A stretch of DNA of 64,000 nucleotides from the NCBI RefSeq assembly GCF_001619985.1, contig NW_017264199.1, positions 372,001 through 436,000 on the forward strand. Reading direction: 5' to 3'. Below the pieces are notes generated by a model. That model saw only the letters and a program-made list of their open reading frames with translations. It was not told where the DNA came from and made no database searches. This stretch comes from Xylona heveae TC161. Lineage: Eukaryota > Ascomycota > Xylonomycetes > Xylonales > Xylonaceae. This document shows, in pieces, positions 1 through 10,320 of the stretch. Both the position numbers and the translations under genes were made by a program. Every line of letters starts with the position of its first letter. The first letter of the stretch is position 1.

Positions 1-461
1 GAAAATAAGTATGGGAAAATACAATATGAAATAAAAATGAAAATAGAAAAATTGGAAATAGAGATGGAAATAGAGATGGAAATAGAGATGGAAATAGAGA
101 TGGAAATANNNNNNNNNNTGGAAATAGAGATGGAAATAGAGATGGAAATAGAGATGGAAATAGAGATGGAAATATAGAATATAAAAATAAAGATGGAATA
201 AAATAAAATAAGAAGGAATAAAATATAAAGTAAAAATGGATAAAGATGAATAAAGATACAGAACCAGAGGACGACAATACACAAGCTGCACTGCGTACTT
301 GCACTGCTACCGCCCAATACTCAGACACCGAAACCGACACCGACCGACCGAGAGACAGACGCACAACAAGCAAACACGAGACGCATCACGCGTCAATATA
401 TATTCATTATTCGAGCCCACAGAGTCGCATACAAGACGTATCAAGAAAGGAGGCTTTTGAA
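1..461. other. Left flank: repeat plus AT-rich non-coding DNA
   Basis: No coding region is supported here. The first 240 bases are A-rich low-complexity sequence with the tandem repeat described separately. From about 240 to 461 the sequence lies just downstream of the PKA stop codon and probably holds its 3' UTR and terminator on the minus strand. The 88-codon open frame at 246-512 (+) has biased composition and overlaps the PKA last exon in antisense, so it is not called. Confidence 0.6.
53..173. repeat. 12-nt tandem repeat (GAAATAGAGATG) with assembly gap
   Basis: The unit GAAATAGAGATG is repeated about four and a half times before and about five times after a run of ten N at 109-118, with almost no divergence between copies. 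The flanks decay into related A-rich sequence. This is a minisatellite. The N run is an assembly gap placeholder, so the true copy number is unknown. Confidence 0.9.
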
Positions 462-2283
462 TCAAAACTCGGTGAACATGTGCGCATACCTATAATACGT
501 CAGTACTGTTGACTACTAACTAAGAAAAGGTAGGAAAAGAAAAGTAGACGATGGTAGGAAGAGAGGAAAGGGAAAGGACTAGACGTACGGATCTTCTCCC
601 GATTGACCGTATTGCTCAGTCTCTTCAGGATACTTGTCAAATTGACTGGCATCGCCCATGCCGCCGCGCACCGGCGGCACATATGGGGCGTCAATCTCCT
701 TGCGAGCAAGCCGGTCCCAGGTGACTTCTGCAAACCACGGGTGCTGCATGACATCCTTGGACCCGCCGTGCAGGTTGCCCAGCCGCTTGGTGAGATCAGG
801 CGTGATGAGTTGCTGGAGCAGATTCTGCGCGTCTGGGTGCACATATGGCGGGTACTTGACCCGACCACGGAGAATGTTTTCGTAGATTTTCATCGGGGAA
901 CCGCCGTCCCAAAAGGGCGTGAAGCCGCACAGCATTTCAAAAATGAGAATTCCAAGCGACCACCTAGGGTGTTCAAAAATGATTAGAACATCTGAGGCTT
1001 TTCTCACAATCTTGCTGCAGAAACTCACCAGTCAACCGACTTGTTGTATCCCTTGGACGCGACCACTTCAGGCGCAAGATAGTCGGGCGTGCCGCAAAGC
1101 GTCCATGTAATGTCTGGCACCTCCTTGGCAAAACCGAAATCGGTAATCTTCAGATGGCCGTGTCGGTCGAGCAGCAGGTTTTCGGGTTTGAGATCGCGGT
1201 AGATGATGTGCATCGAGTGGAGATAGTCGAGAGCAAGCGTGACTTCAGCGGCGTAGAACTTGGCCACAGGGTTGGGAAAACGCTAGAACCGCTGGTGTCA
1301 GTATTGTTTTCCGAATTGCAACTATTGAGGACGATCATTACCTGAGACTTGCGCAAGAGACTAAAGAGCTCACCACCCTCGATAAAGTCCATGACCATGT
1401 ACAAATTCTTGGAATCTTGAAAAGTGCCCCACAGCGTAATCAGGAATGGATGCTTGACCTTTTGCAGCATCCGTCGCTCATCGTTGGTGTGCTCCACCTG
1501 CTTCATCTTCACCACCTGTGCCTTTTTCAACACCTTGACCGCGTAGAACCGCTGGTTGTGCTTGGATTGCACCATATGTACACGGCCAAAGCTGCCCGTT
1601 CCCAGCGTTCGCTGAAAGTCAAAATCAGCCAAATTATATTTGCCCTTGGTTGTGCGCACCGCCGGCTTGGCACCGCCGACGCTGCCGGCGGCGGCGGATT
1701 GCGGAGTCAAGTGCTGTTGATGCTGAAATTGATGCTGTTGTCCGTCCATTGGCGCTTGCTGTTGCTGTTGTTGTGCTTGCTGTTGCTGCTGCTGTTGCGC
1801 TTGATGCTGTATGGGATGCAATTGAGCCTGGGGTGCCTGGCCTCGGTCGTCAAATTGCTGGGGCGGATTGATGAGGTTATTGATGCTCGGAATATTTTGC
1901 GGAGACCGAGATGGCGAGCCGTCTGCAGCGCCTGAGAAAGGAGAAGCAGTCGGCACGTGTTGCTGCGCTTGCTGTTGCAAGGCGGCGGGGTTCAATGACT
2001 GATGGTTGTTCATGGATCCGTCAGGCTTGGACGATGACGTCGACGACTGCTGTTGCGGTTCTTGCTGCGCTTGGGTATTTGCGCCCGACTGGGATTGATG
2101 ATACGAGGACTGAGAGGAGGCGGCAGAGGCAGTCGAAGGCTTGAAACCTTGAGACGAAGTCGGGGTGATGGGAGTAGTGGTGGCCGTCTCGCTCACGGGC
2201 GAGGTTGGAGAGGTGAGGTCCTTGTCCTTGGAACCCGACGACTCCCTCGTCCTTTTCTTCTTCAGAAAGGAGAGTCTCGGCAT
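462..2283 (-). CDS. pkaC1: cAMP-dependent protein kinase catalytic subunit
   Basis: This is a serine/threonine kinase released by cAMP from its regulatory subunit. My model is complement(join(462..489, 589..963, 1029..1282, 1342..2283)), 532 aa. Residues 1-215 are a low-complexity Ser/Thr/Pro and Gln-rich extension (poly-Q near 162-176), longer than in animal PKA. The kinase domain follows: glycine loop LGTGSFGRV (about 227-235), YAVK lysine (K250), YRDLKPEN catalytic loop, DFGFAK and the activation-loop motif [14 protein letters not shown]. All key residues are present. The third exon read through would end in DPYV. A GTACGT donor at 588 and a TATAG acceptor at 490 lead to a 28-nt exon that ends YAHMFTEF, the expected AGC-kinase hydrophobic tail. 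The start is the first ATG of the long frame. The gene has over 2.5 kb of non-coding DNA upstream, which suggests a long regulated leader. The family call is very secure; the last exon is inferred. Confidence 0.95.
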
Positions 2284-4932
2284 AAGATGCGGTCAAGGGG
2301 GTTTTCTCGGTGCCGTGCGCACGCGGGGTTAGAAGAGGGGGCGCGGAAATGGGTGCAAGTTGTTTCAGTTGCGTCGTCGACAAAACGACAGCAAAGTGCA
2401 CAAGGAGTCAAAAGCAGTCGAAGAAGGTCTTCACTATCTAATCAATCCAATCTCAATGCGATGAAGGTGGATCCTTCGGCGAGCTCAGCCGGGGGTGGTC
2501 GTGGGAGCTATGTGAGGGCGCAATCGCCGTAGGCCAATGTCACAAAAAAATGCAAAGCGTTTGAAATTATGAACGTCGATTCTGGGCGCCGAATGGACAA
2601 GGAACCCAAAGCGCGCGTGCGTGCACGAAAGAGGGAGAGCGAAAGAGGGGGGGGGAGAGAGCGAGAGAGAGAGAGCGGCGGAATCGAAGATCAGAGCGGC
2701 GTGGGCGGGCGGTGTCTTCCCTGTCGCCGTGGAGACTCGGTAATGCAGTGCTCGTTCGAGGCGCGCAGAGACCGGGGGGAAAACGACTTTGTTTCTTTGA
2801 GCGTGACGCTGGCGTGCAGCGAGTGTCGAACCCTTCTGAGAAATTGCAGCAATTGAGCTGCAGGTCGCTGCAGGAGCAAAAAGAATAAAATAGTATATAA
2901 GGAGTTGTTGGTGCCCAAACGGTGATTGGCTTGCAGGAGGAGCCAAGAAAGAGGGAAAAGAGGAATTAGGGAGCAGGACGAAGCAGCAGGCGCGGGTCGA
3001 GCTGCGGAATATTAATGTGACGAGTTGGCGATGGACAAAATCAATCTAATGAACCCACCAAGCACCACCAAGCCAGGGGTGTTAGAGATCTCTGGAGACA
3101 CAATGAGAGCCCCACGATACGAGGGCGATCGGAGCAAGCACGTACAGGAAGAATTGAACGAGTCCAGGTTACTCGTCTTCTTGTCCAGCACCACACAAGT
3201 ACACACAATGACGATTCGAGGAGGAATTGAGACTTTGGACGAGGGCAGAGAGGATTGCGGAGGGGGAGGAGGGGAGGATGAGGGATCGAGAAGAGGAGAG
3301 AAAGAGGCACAGTGTATACAGTATAACTAGTCGAATCGGGTTGCCAAAGCAGAAGGGGGAAAAGATCAGCCAAACCGCAGCGACAAGTCACGTTCGCTGC
3401 TTGGTTAGGAGGAGTGAGGGAGAAGCGGGGGGGATAAGGTAAAGATAGAAAGCAAGTAAACCTGGTAACTGATCGAGGTCTGAACCGAATCCAATCGCTG
3501 GAGTCAATGTGTCGATCACTGTTGGTCCCAATCGTGGTTTTGAGTGTTTTGTGAGACGTATGGGGGACACGACGGGGATCGGATGAGGAGCACACTGATG
3601 TCACTCTTCCACGATATGAATCCCTGGGGGAGGTATATCTCGTAATGATGCCGGATCTGCGACACGGCAGAAACCAGGAAAAGAAAAAGCAATGGATGCA
3701 GAGGGGACCGAGGAGGAAGAAATTATCCCGTAATCGTCAGGTATGGGAGTAATTCTGAATCAATTCACGCCGGATGATAGGGAAGATCCAGGATGGTTTG
3801 AGATTTCTTTGCTTTGTTGAAGGGGCCCATCATAATGGTGGACAGCAGGTAGGTATATCCATTATGTGATTACTCGCCCGAGATACTCCCGGATGCTCCT
3901 CTGCTTGATATCACATACTCGTACCGGTTTCCCCTCTCTCTCTTCTTCTTTGACTTTTTCATCTTTTACCAGCCAGATAAAGTTAGGCTGTGTGCAAATT
4001 TCCCCTCTCTTTACCTCTTGTACATGTCCCAAAAAAGAGCTCAACAAGACGACAGTAGAGAGCTATACAATAGCATCATTCTCAACTAACTTCAGTGGGA
4101 AAAGCCTACTTGAAAGTCTAGACCATACAGAACTTGATTTCTACACGATATGCGGGGAAACCTTGTATGCAAATTCAAGTATCTTGTAAGTTCCCAAAGC
4201 TCCATCTTTTAAAGTTTCGGGGCGATACATGAACTTGGTTGGTTTAGCCTGAGGCAATCCAGGTCTCTACCACTCTACAGCGATACATATACCCAAGGTA
4301 AGCTACCTAAGGTAAGTAAAGTTACTCGTGGTGTCTTGCATTTCACTATCGTAGTTAAGGTATTGTTCCTTATGGGAATCCCGTGGTTACTTTCCCCCTC
4401 AAAGCCCCACTATTATTAGCTCGGTGAAGTTGGACTGGTAACTTAGTTACCGTGTCGTCAAAGCTCACTACCTTACCGGAGTAGGTACTTTAACCTTCAC
4501 TGTCAAAATGCTCCTATAGGCACACGAGTACGCTCGATTGGCTCATGATTGGTTTGCTTCTTGTCCCATCTTTCGTCCCATGTCTTCTTCTGTTTACCGT
4601 TACTTTGATGAGTACCATTATATATCCATGGGAAACAGCCCAACTGCGAACAAAGCCTTCACGTGTTTAGTGATACTGAAATCTAGAATAGAGCTCCCTA
4701 AAGAGCGACTTGACTTGATTCAATTCCAATCGACCTAATGGGGGTTGGATGCTACTAGGTACACGGACAGGTATATGTTAATGAGATGCATGCAATAAAA
4801 TAAACCACAAAATTCTTTTTGGAATTCAAATGCTCCCATTGGTATGCTCAACCCTCTCTTTCCTTCTCCCACATCGAATTCCCTTCTTGCTTTTCTCTTC
4901 CCAAGATTGTCTTCATACCCTTGCACGCGCTC
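2284..4932. other. Long gene-poor region upstream of PKA
   Basis: I see no convincing gene in 2.6 kb. It holds a purine-rich GA tract at about 2625-2690 and several short open frames on both strands without family features or conserved-looking composition. Position 4260-4500 has repeated TACCTTA/GGTAAG-like words. The stretch next to 2283 is probably the PKA promoter and leader. The end near 4932 is the 3' side of the lectin gene. Confidence 0.5.
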
Positions 4933-6226
4933 TCAAAACCTTGACGACCGACGCGACTTGATATAAATCTTGTAGCCGGTAAAGCCACCGTAGCACACAC
5001 CGCCAAACATGATCAGCTTGAAAAAGAACCACAGCCAGCCGCCCGACTTCTTTTGCTGCACCGTGGACTTGCCCCGTACCGGCTCAGGACGTGTGGATTT
5101 GCCCGACGCGCCACTCGTACTATACAAATTCTTCGCATCCACCCGGATAATGTCGTGGTTGTCGCTGAGTTCGCCCGTCTCGGCACTGAAGCCAAGGTAG
5201 GCAACCGACGGGATCGACAGGTTTGGAATCTCAAAGCAGCGCTGCCAGTCATCTTCGCGCTTGTATTGTAAGTCAAGGGTGAAGCTCTTGTCCTGAAAGT
5301 ACGTCATACGGGCCTTGGTCGGAACGCTGGCACCTCGAAGACCGCGGGCCTATACATTGTCAGTTCCTTCAACTTCCCCTCTTTCCTCCCCTTTTCCAAA
5401 CACCAAAAAATGGAATATGGGTTGTATGAACGCACCGAGCATCCGGCAAGCTCATTGGCTTTGCCGTCGTTGGCCTGGTCGTAAGTCGTCTGCCCATCGC
5501 CCATCATGGCCATGACATAGGGAAAGGTAACGCCCGGACGATTGTTCTTGTACGTGTCGAAGAAGATACCCAATCCTTCAAAGCGATCTGTGGAGCCAAA
5601 CACAGGTCCAGGAGTGCTGCGCTGTTTAGTAACCCAGATGGCCATTCCGTCACCGTGGAGGTTGCCTTGACCGTGAATCTTAAACTCGAACTCGACCTGT
5701 GCCAGAAATTCTCAGACCCGTGCCAGCAACCATCATTCGAACGAAGCGCCTTACCTCCCAGTTAGTTGCCGTGAGAGGCACTCTTGAGAAGAGCCACCCC
5801 TGCTGCGAGGGTCGATCCGAGGTCAAACGGATGTACCTGACGCGACACGGTCAGAATATTGTCCAAATCTTAATCATGGTTACATTTCCACGTACTGATC
5901 AGCGCGTATGATGGTGTCGCCGCCAAAGTCAAACCAGCGACTTTGCATGTCAGTGTCGAGATATGGCTGCCCCGCAGAAGATGTCAACAAAGTTCAAAAG
6001 CTTGGCGCAAAACTCGAAGCGGGTCGAGCTCGATATAGACGTGTATTACTGACCGAAACAAGGCTATGTGTCCTCAGCTAAAACACAATCCGTCAGTTAA
6101 GCTTCCATCTTTCGCGCGGGTTGGGTTCCATACTGGTATGCTTTTAACGTCCGAGTCGTCCTGGCCAAACACGCCCATGCTCAGGGCAAGGAGGCCCAGG
6201 GCGGACGACAGCCGCGGTAGCAGCAT
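4933..6226 (-). CDS. L-type (legume-like) lectin, VIP36/Emp47-like cargo receptor
   Basis: This is a type I membrane lectin of the early secretory pathway, expected to carry glycoproteins between ER and Golgi. The model is complement(join(4933..5349, 5436..5696, 5755..5836, 5896..5966, 6054..6077, 6134..6226)), 315 aa, all junctions in frame. Residues 1-22 form a signal peptide (MLLPRLSSALGLLALSMG). The luminal carbohydrate-recognition domain includes WFDFGGDTIIR, GDGMAIWVT and GLGIFFDTYKN. Near the end is one transmembrane helix (WLWFFFKLIMFGGVCYGGF) and a short basic cytosolic tail ending in Phe (KSRRSSRF), which fits an ER-exit type signal. There is no long coiled coil as in ERGIC-53, so it is closer to VIP36. 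Exon 5' of the CRD is only 24 nt. The gene diverges from TIM13, 468 bp away. Family confident; the exact orthologue is not. Confidence 0.9.
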
Positions 6227-6694
6227 TTTGGATTCCCTTCAAAGTCCTGGACCTTGAGCGGTAAATTTTCAAATATATCACTGCAAAAATCAGCCCCTTT
6301 CAAAATTGCAGTAAGAAAAGGTGATATCATACACAACAGATTGTGTTGGTGTCGTCTGCTATGTTTCCAAGCTGGCCTTTAGGTACCTCGCCCGGGGAAT
6401 GACCGAGCAGTTAAGGGAAGTACGTTGTCCGCAAAATACCTAAAATGCACTTTCGCTTTCGCGCGGCAGTGCGGCTAATTTCCTCCGTTTCCGCGCGCCT
6501 TGGCCCCTACTCGGGCTGTCTGCAGCCACCCGTAGCGAACATCTCGGAAACAGATTCGAGTTCAAATCTGCAAATCATCACATAAATCAAGAATTCCAAC
6601 GGAATAAGATTTGACTCTCTGTACAATCGCCGATTAACTCTTCCATCACGCAAATTATCTTATCGACTTCATATACTCTCTACCAAAATTCACA
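6227..6694. promoter_or_regulatory. Divergent promoter region, lectin / TIM13
   Basis: These 468 bp separate two divergent start codons and must hold both promoters and leaders. I see no further gene. A GC-rich block at about 6450-6540 stands out from AT-rich flanks. No clear TATA box was assigned. Confidence 0.5.
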
Positions 6695-7125
6695 ATGGAT
6701 GCTCTCGGCGCTTCTTCCTCCGACCCCAAGACCGCTCTGATGCTGCAGGTCCGCCAGGAAGCTGCCATCACCAACGCTCGGCAATTGATTGAGGTACGGC
6801 CCTTCTTATCGCACCATTGGCAATATATTTTACTTTTTGCGAGCCTTTCAAAAACAATGCGCAAGTGGATTTTTGGCGGCGGCGGAAAAAGATGAGGATC
6901 TGTTCTTCTAGAAGGCATTGCTAATTATTTGCAATATAGAAACTCAACGAGCACTGCTTCGACAAGTGCATCCCCAAGCCCGGCGCATCCCTTTCCAAGG
7001 GCGAAGAGACCTGCTTTACGCAGTGCATGGAGAAGTACATGGGCGCCTGGAACGCCGTGTCGAGACAGTACATTGGCCGACTCCAGAAGGAACAGGCAGC
7101 TGCTGGATTGAGCGGTGGATTGTAA
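6695..7125 (+). CDS. TIM13: Mitochondrial small Tim chaperone Tim13
   Basis: Tim13 works with Tim8 in the mitochondrial intermembrane space, guiding hydrophobic precursors such as Tim23 to the inner membrane. The model is join(6695..6793, 6940..7125), 94 aa, usual for the family. Exon 2 begins KLNEHCFDKC. The twin CX3C motif is present as CFDKC and CFTQC, and the following MEKYMGAWNAVSRQYI matches Tim13 rather than Tim8, Tim9 or Tim10. The ATG at 6695 gives the only sensible N-terminus. The intron of 146 nt separates the N-terminal segment from the twin-Cys core. The gene faces NUC1, another mitochondrial protein gene, in convergent orientation. Confidence 0.95.
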
Positions 7126-7879
7126 AATGTTTCATCTGCGTCGCACTTATCCGTCAAACGTGCGATTGCGACTCAGGCTCGAGCGACAAAGACAATGTTG
7201 AATAGCACGGTTGGTTTATTTGGCACGCAAGAGGAGGTGTCGTGTTGGTGATCGGTGTCCAGCAGTGGCTTTGTACACATGCCTTTTTCTCGGTCAGCAT
7301 GCAGCGTATGTTGTTGAATGGATCTAGAGATAGCGGAGCGGAGATGGACAGTTATTTCATCTGCCCAGCATCGGTTGATGAGAGCGAAATCACCGAGTCG
7401 GTGCAGATTTGTACAATACTTTTCATCTTTTTGTGCATTATACGGATGGGAACCAAAATGGGCTGGGTTGCATTGGGTTGGTTGATCGAACCCGAGATAC
7501 TCCCCTCGTCTCGTGCTTTTAGAAAGTTATCTTCTTTTCGGTTTTACAATGTCTCCACTTATTTCTTTTAAATCCTTCCGTCTTCCCTACTACCTCCTCT
7601 AGTTGATATGTATGATATAAAGCTACTATTGTACAATAGAATTTTCCGAATTCTTTTTGAAAGATAGGCTGTCAATGAAGACTTAGGCGCTGCACAAGAT
7701 CGAGGAATGGTGAAAATGCTTTGAAAGGATATGGAAAACCAATATGCAATGCTAGACAAAGCGGCTAGACAGGAGCATGCGTGCAAATACAGCATCTCTC
7801 CGCCAAAGCAATTCAAGCTGTAACAATATACACAGGAGATAACGACCAACCCATATTTAGTGACACCGTACAAGCTTAT
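7126..7879. other. Convergent intergenic region, TIM13 / NUC1
   Basis: The 3' ends of TIM13 and NUC1 meet in these 754 bp. Short open frames on both strands have no recognisable features. AT-rich stretches near 7540-7700 are consistent with polyadenylation and termination for both genes. Confidence 0.45.
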
Positions 7880-8893
7880 TTACCTTGCAGGCGAAGGGAG
7901 CTTAGGTGGCGGCGTGCCGGCCAGATTTTTTTGCCTATCCGCATACTCTCTTACAATGATTGAGCAGCTGACTTCCTTACAAAGCCTCTTCTTCCGCTCG
8001 GCCGGGAGATTCGAGGCGAACTCGAGTCCGCTCGCACGCTCCACAGCTTCTACGGGAACTTCAAAGTCCGTAAGAGGCTTAGAGTTGGCGATCGGCGCAT
8101 TTGGCAAGACAAAAGCACCGAGCGCCACATTTCCGCCCGTCTTGCCGTCCTCGGCGAAAATAACTTTGTAGAAATGGGTAGGAACCGCAACATTTGGCGG
8201 GTTTCCAATGACCTCGTACGACACTCTCCACTTGCCATCGGGTTCACGCTTGGGAAGGTACAGCGGACCAGTGACGATGCGAACAGAAGGGAAATTTCTC
8301 GTCAGACGACGGCAGAAATCTTCGAAGTGGGCCCAGTAGTCTCTGTTGAATCCGTCGCCGACTTGCGGGCACATGTTGGTAAGCAGAAACGTGCTGTCCA
8401 TGGCTTCCTGGCTCCACTTTGCGTCGGCAGCTGGTACTTGATGTCCACGGTCATATCCGGAGCGGAAGTAGTCCTTCAGTTTGGCACGGAACTTCTCCGG
8501 AACTGACTCATCCTCGACAAAGACGCTGTGCCTGCGGTCTGCCTGGTTCTGAGCCAGCGAGGCCGGAGTGATGTGTTCGGCGACCCAAGCAGGGTTGCGC
8601 AATCGTCGATCGTACGCGGAGGTTAGTGATGAAGCTGGTCGAAGGTCGTTGATCGGGCCTGGGAAACCGTATTGGAAAAGCCCTGATGGGTTAACGGGTG
8701 CTTGGACTAGTTCCTTTGCGATAGTTGAGGCTGGCACGGGAGGATGAGCGCCGCTTGCAGGAGAGGGAGGAAGAGAAACTGAAGTCGCGACTGGCGTGGC
8801 TTTGCGCTCTGGCCGCGAGAAGAAAGCTGCGGTGATAGCGGCGCCGGAGGCCGCGCCGGCCGCGGCGATGATGGCAAAGGTTGACTTGGACAT
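7880..8893 (-). CDS. NUC1: Mitochondrial DNA/RNA non-specific endonuclease (EndoG/NUC1)
   Basis: NUC1 is a Mg-dependent sugar non-specific nuclease of the mitochondrial inner membrane, linked to mitochondrial DNA turnover and cell death. It is a single exon of 337 aa, the normal size. The N-terminus has a hydrophobic segment (TFAIIAAAGAASGAAITAAF, residues 5-24) fitting a mitochondrial membrane anchor, then a Pro-rich linker. The catalytic motif is DRGHQVPAAD with the general-base His at 151. The downstream asparagine-bearing segments LTNMCPQ and FNRDYW (metal ligand region, near residues 173-183) are intact. The ATG at 8893 is the first in frame and precedes the anchor. The frame is unbroken and the family call is secure. 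Confidence 0.96.
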   Translation of the reverse strand: MSKSTFAIIAAAGAASGAAITAAFFSRPERKATPVATSVSLPPSPASGAHPPVPASTIAKELVQAPVNPSGLFQYGFPGPINDLRPASSLTSAYDRRLRNPAWVAEHITPASLAQNQADRRHSVFVEDESVPEKFRAKLKDYFRSGYDRGHQVPAADAKWSQEAMDSTFLLTNMCPQVGDGFNRDYWAHFEDFCRRLTRNFPSVRIVTGPLYLPKREPDGKWRVSYEVIGNPPNVAVPTHFYKVIFAEDGKTGGNVALGAFVLPNAPIANSKPLTDFEVPVEAVERASGLEFASNLPAERKKRLCKEVSCSIIVREYADRQKNLAGTPPPKLPSPAR

Positions 8894-10320
8894 TGTTCCT
8901 AGAAGGGCTGAAAAGCTCTTCTTGATTTTCGATATATTACGCGGACAGCCTATCGAGAGGATGGGCTTCCCCTATTGTTTTTATCTTGGGGATAACCGTC
9001 AGCAGACCCTCGGCGTCACGCGCTCTGTGACTTTGGGGGTTCGTCCGGGTTTCAACAGTAGTGAGACAGGGAAAAAGTTCGGAAGTTCGTTATTATCGAT
9101 CACGTGACCGGGCGTTATGCAACTTATCGCGTCGCGTAGTCCTGTCAGATCGCGATAGTGAGTGATAATGAGATGTTTTATGCGTTGAAAAAACCTGGGT
9201 ATTATCGGCATACGCTTTCAAAATGGGATTGAATGTATTAGTAGGGTCATAGAAATATGTCATTTGCCGTGCGAGACATCAAAATAGGAGACTACCAAGC
9301 CACTGCATGAAGAAAGCCTTTGCGACTGCATCGTTTGCACTTTCGCAAATCTCTTCGGTGACATCTGATCAAGAACCCTCGCAAGAACCAAATAACTTTG
9401 ACAGATAGTTCTGTTAGGAGGAGATGATTATTGCATGAACTTGAATTGATTTGATGGCAATACTGTGTTTTATCCCTTCATTCTAGATATTTAGCTCAGG
9501 ATCAAGGTCGTTGAAAGGAACCTAATGAAGGCTTTGCTTAGGATAATATCCCTGAAAACCATGTGAGCCCTAGTACCACAATATAACAGGTAGATCGATT
9601 GTACTCGTTATGAGTGGCATTGTTCAGTAAAAGTTTAGCACCGACGATAGGCTGTTTTTATAAATCTCAGTATGTGAAGTTTCAAGGCAAGAGTGGCTAT
9701 TAACTAGTTCTTAACATGCTAGTATCAATTCTCGGTATTGTCCAATTCAAAAGGAAAATAGCTCGTCCCATAAGTTATATCACTCACTGCACAGAGCGAG
9801 TCAGAACGTGGGAAGTTTTGGAGGTTATAGGATAAGCCAATAGGAGAGGAGACAAATTCGGATGAGTCAGCCTCGAATGAGGACCTTGGTGGTTTAACGG
9901 TTGACGAGCGAATCGTTGCGTTTACAGTCTAGCGCGGGTCGTCCCGTTCATGTTTAGCCCACCCGCTCATTATTGAGCTCATCAACGTTACCATATCCTT
10001 TCACCGCTAAATGTTTTTATGACTTATGGTAAATTGATAATGATTACTCCCTCAAGTCTTGTCAGGTCTGTTTCGTTATAATTTTTTTCGGATTTACACA
10101 GCTCAAACTGGCGAGTCCTCAAGACAAGCATCTATTCAGTAACCCTCTGCGCCTCATCAAAATTTTTTCTACTTCCGATTAATTTACCCTATTCCACCTC
10201 AGGTTGTGGCGTGAACGTGCTTAGAGACCCTGTGCAATTTAACCCTCCCATCGACATCTCACCCAAAGGCCCTGACGGGACCATTGATCTTCTCTTTGCC
10301 TTTGGGCTATCACGCCCACG
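8894..10320. other. Divergent intergenic region, NUC1 / zinc transporter
   Basis: No gene is supported in 1.43 kb. The sequence is AT-rich and crowded with stops in all frames between about 9230 and 10240. It should carry the NUC1 promoter at its left end and the zinc transporter promoter at its right. Zinc-responsive elements could be present, but I did not identify a clear one. Confidence 0.45.

Noticed and set aside
2485-2946. 153-codon minus-strand frame upstream of PKA
   Set aside because: Biased composition over a GA-rich tract and no recognisable features; it probably lies in the promoter or leader.
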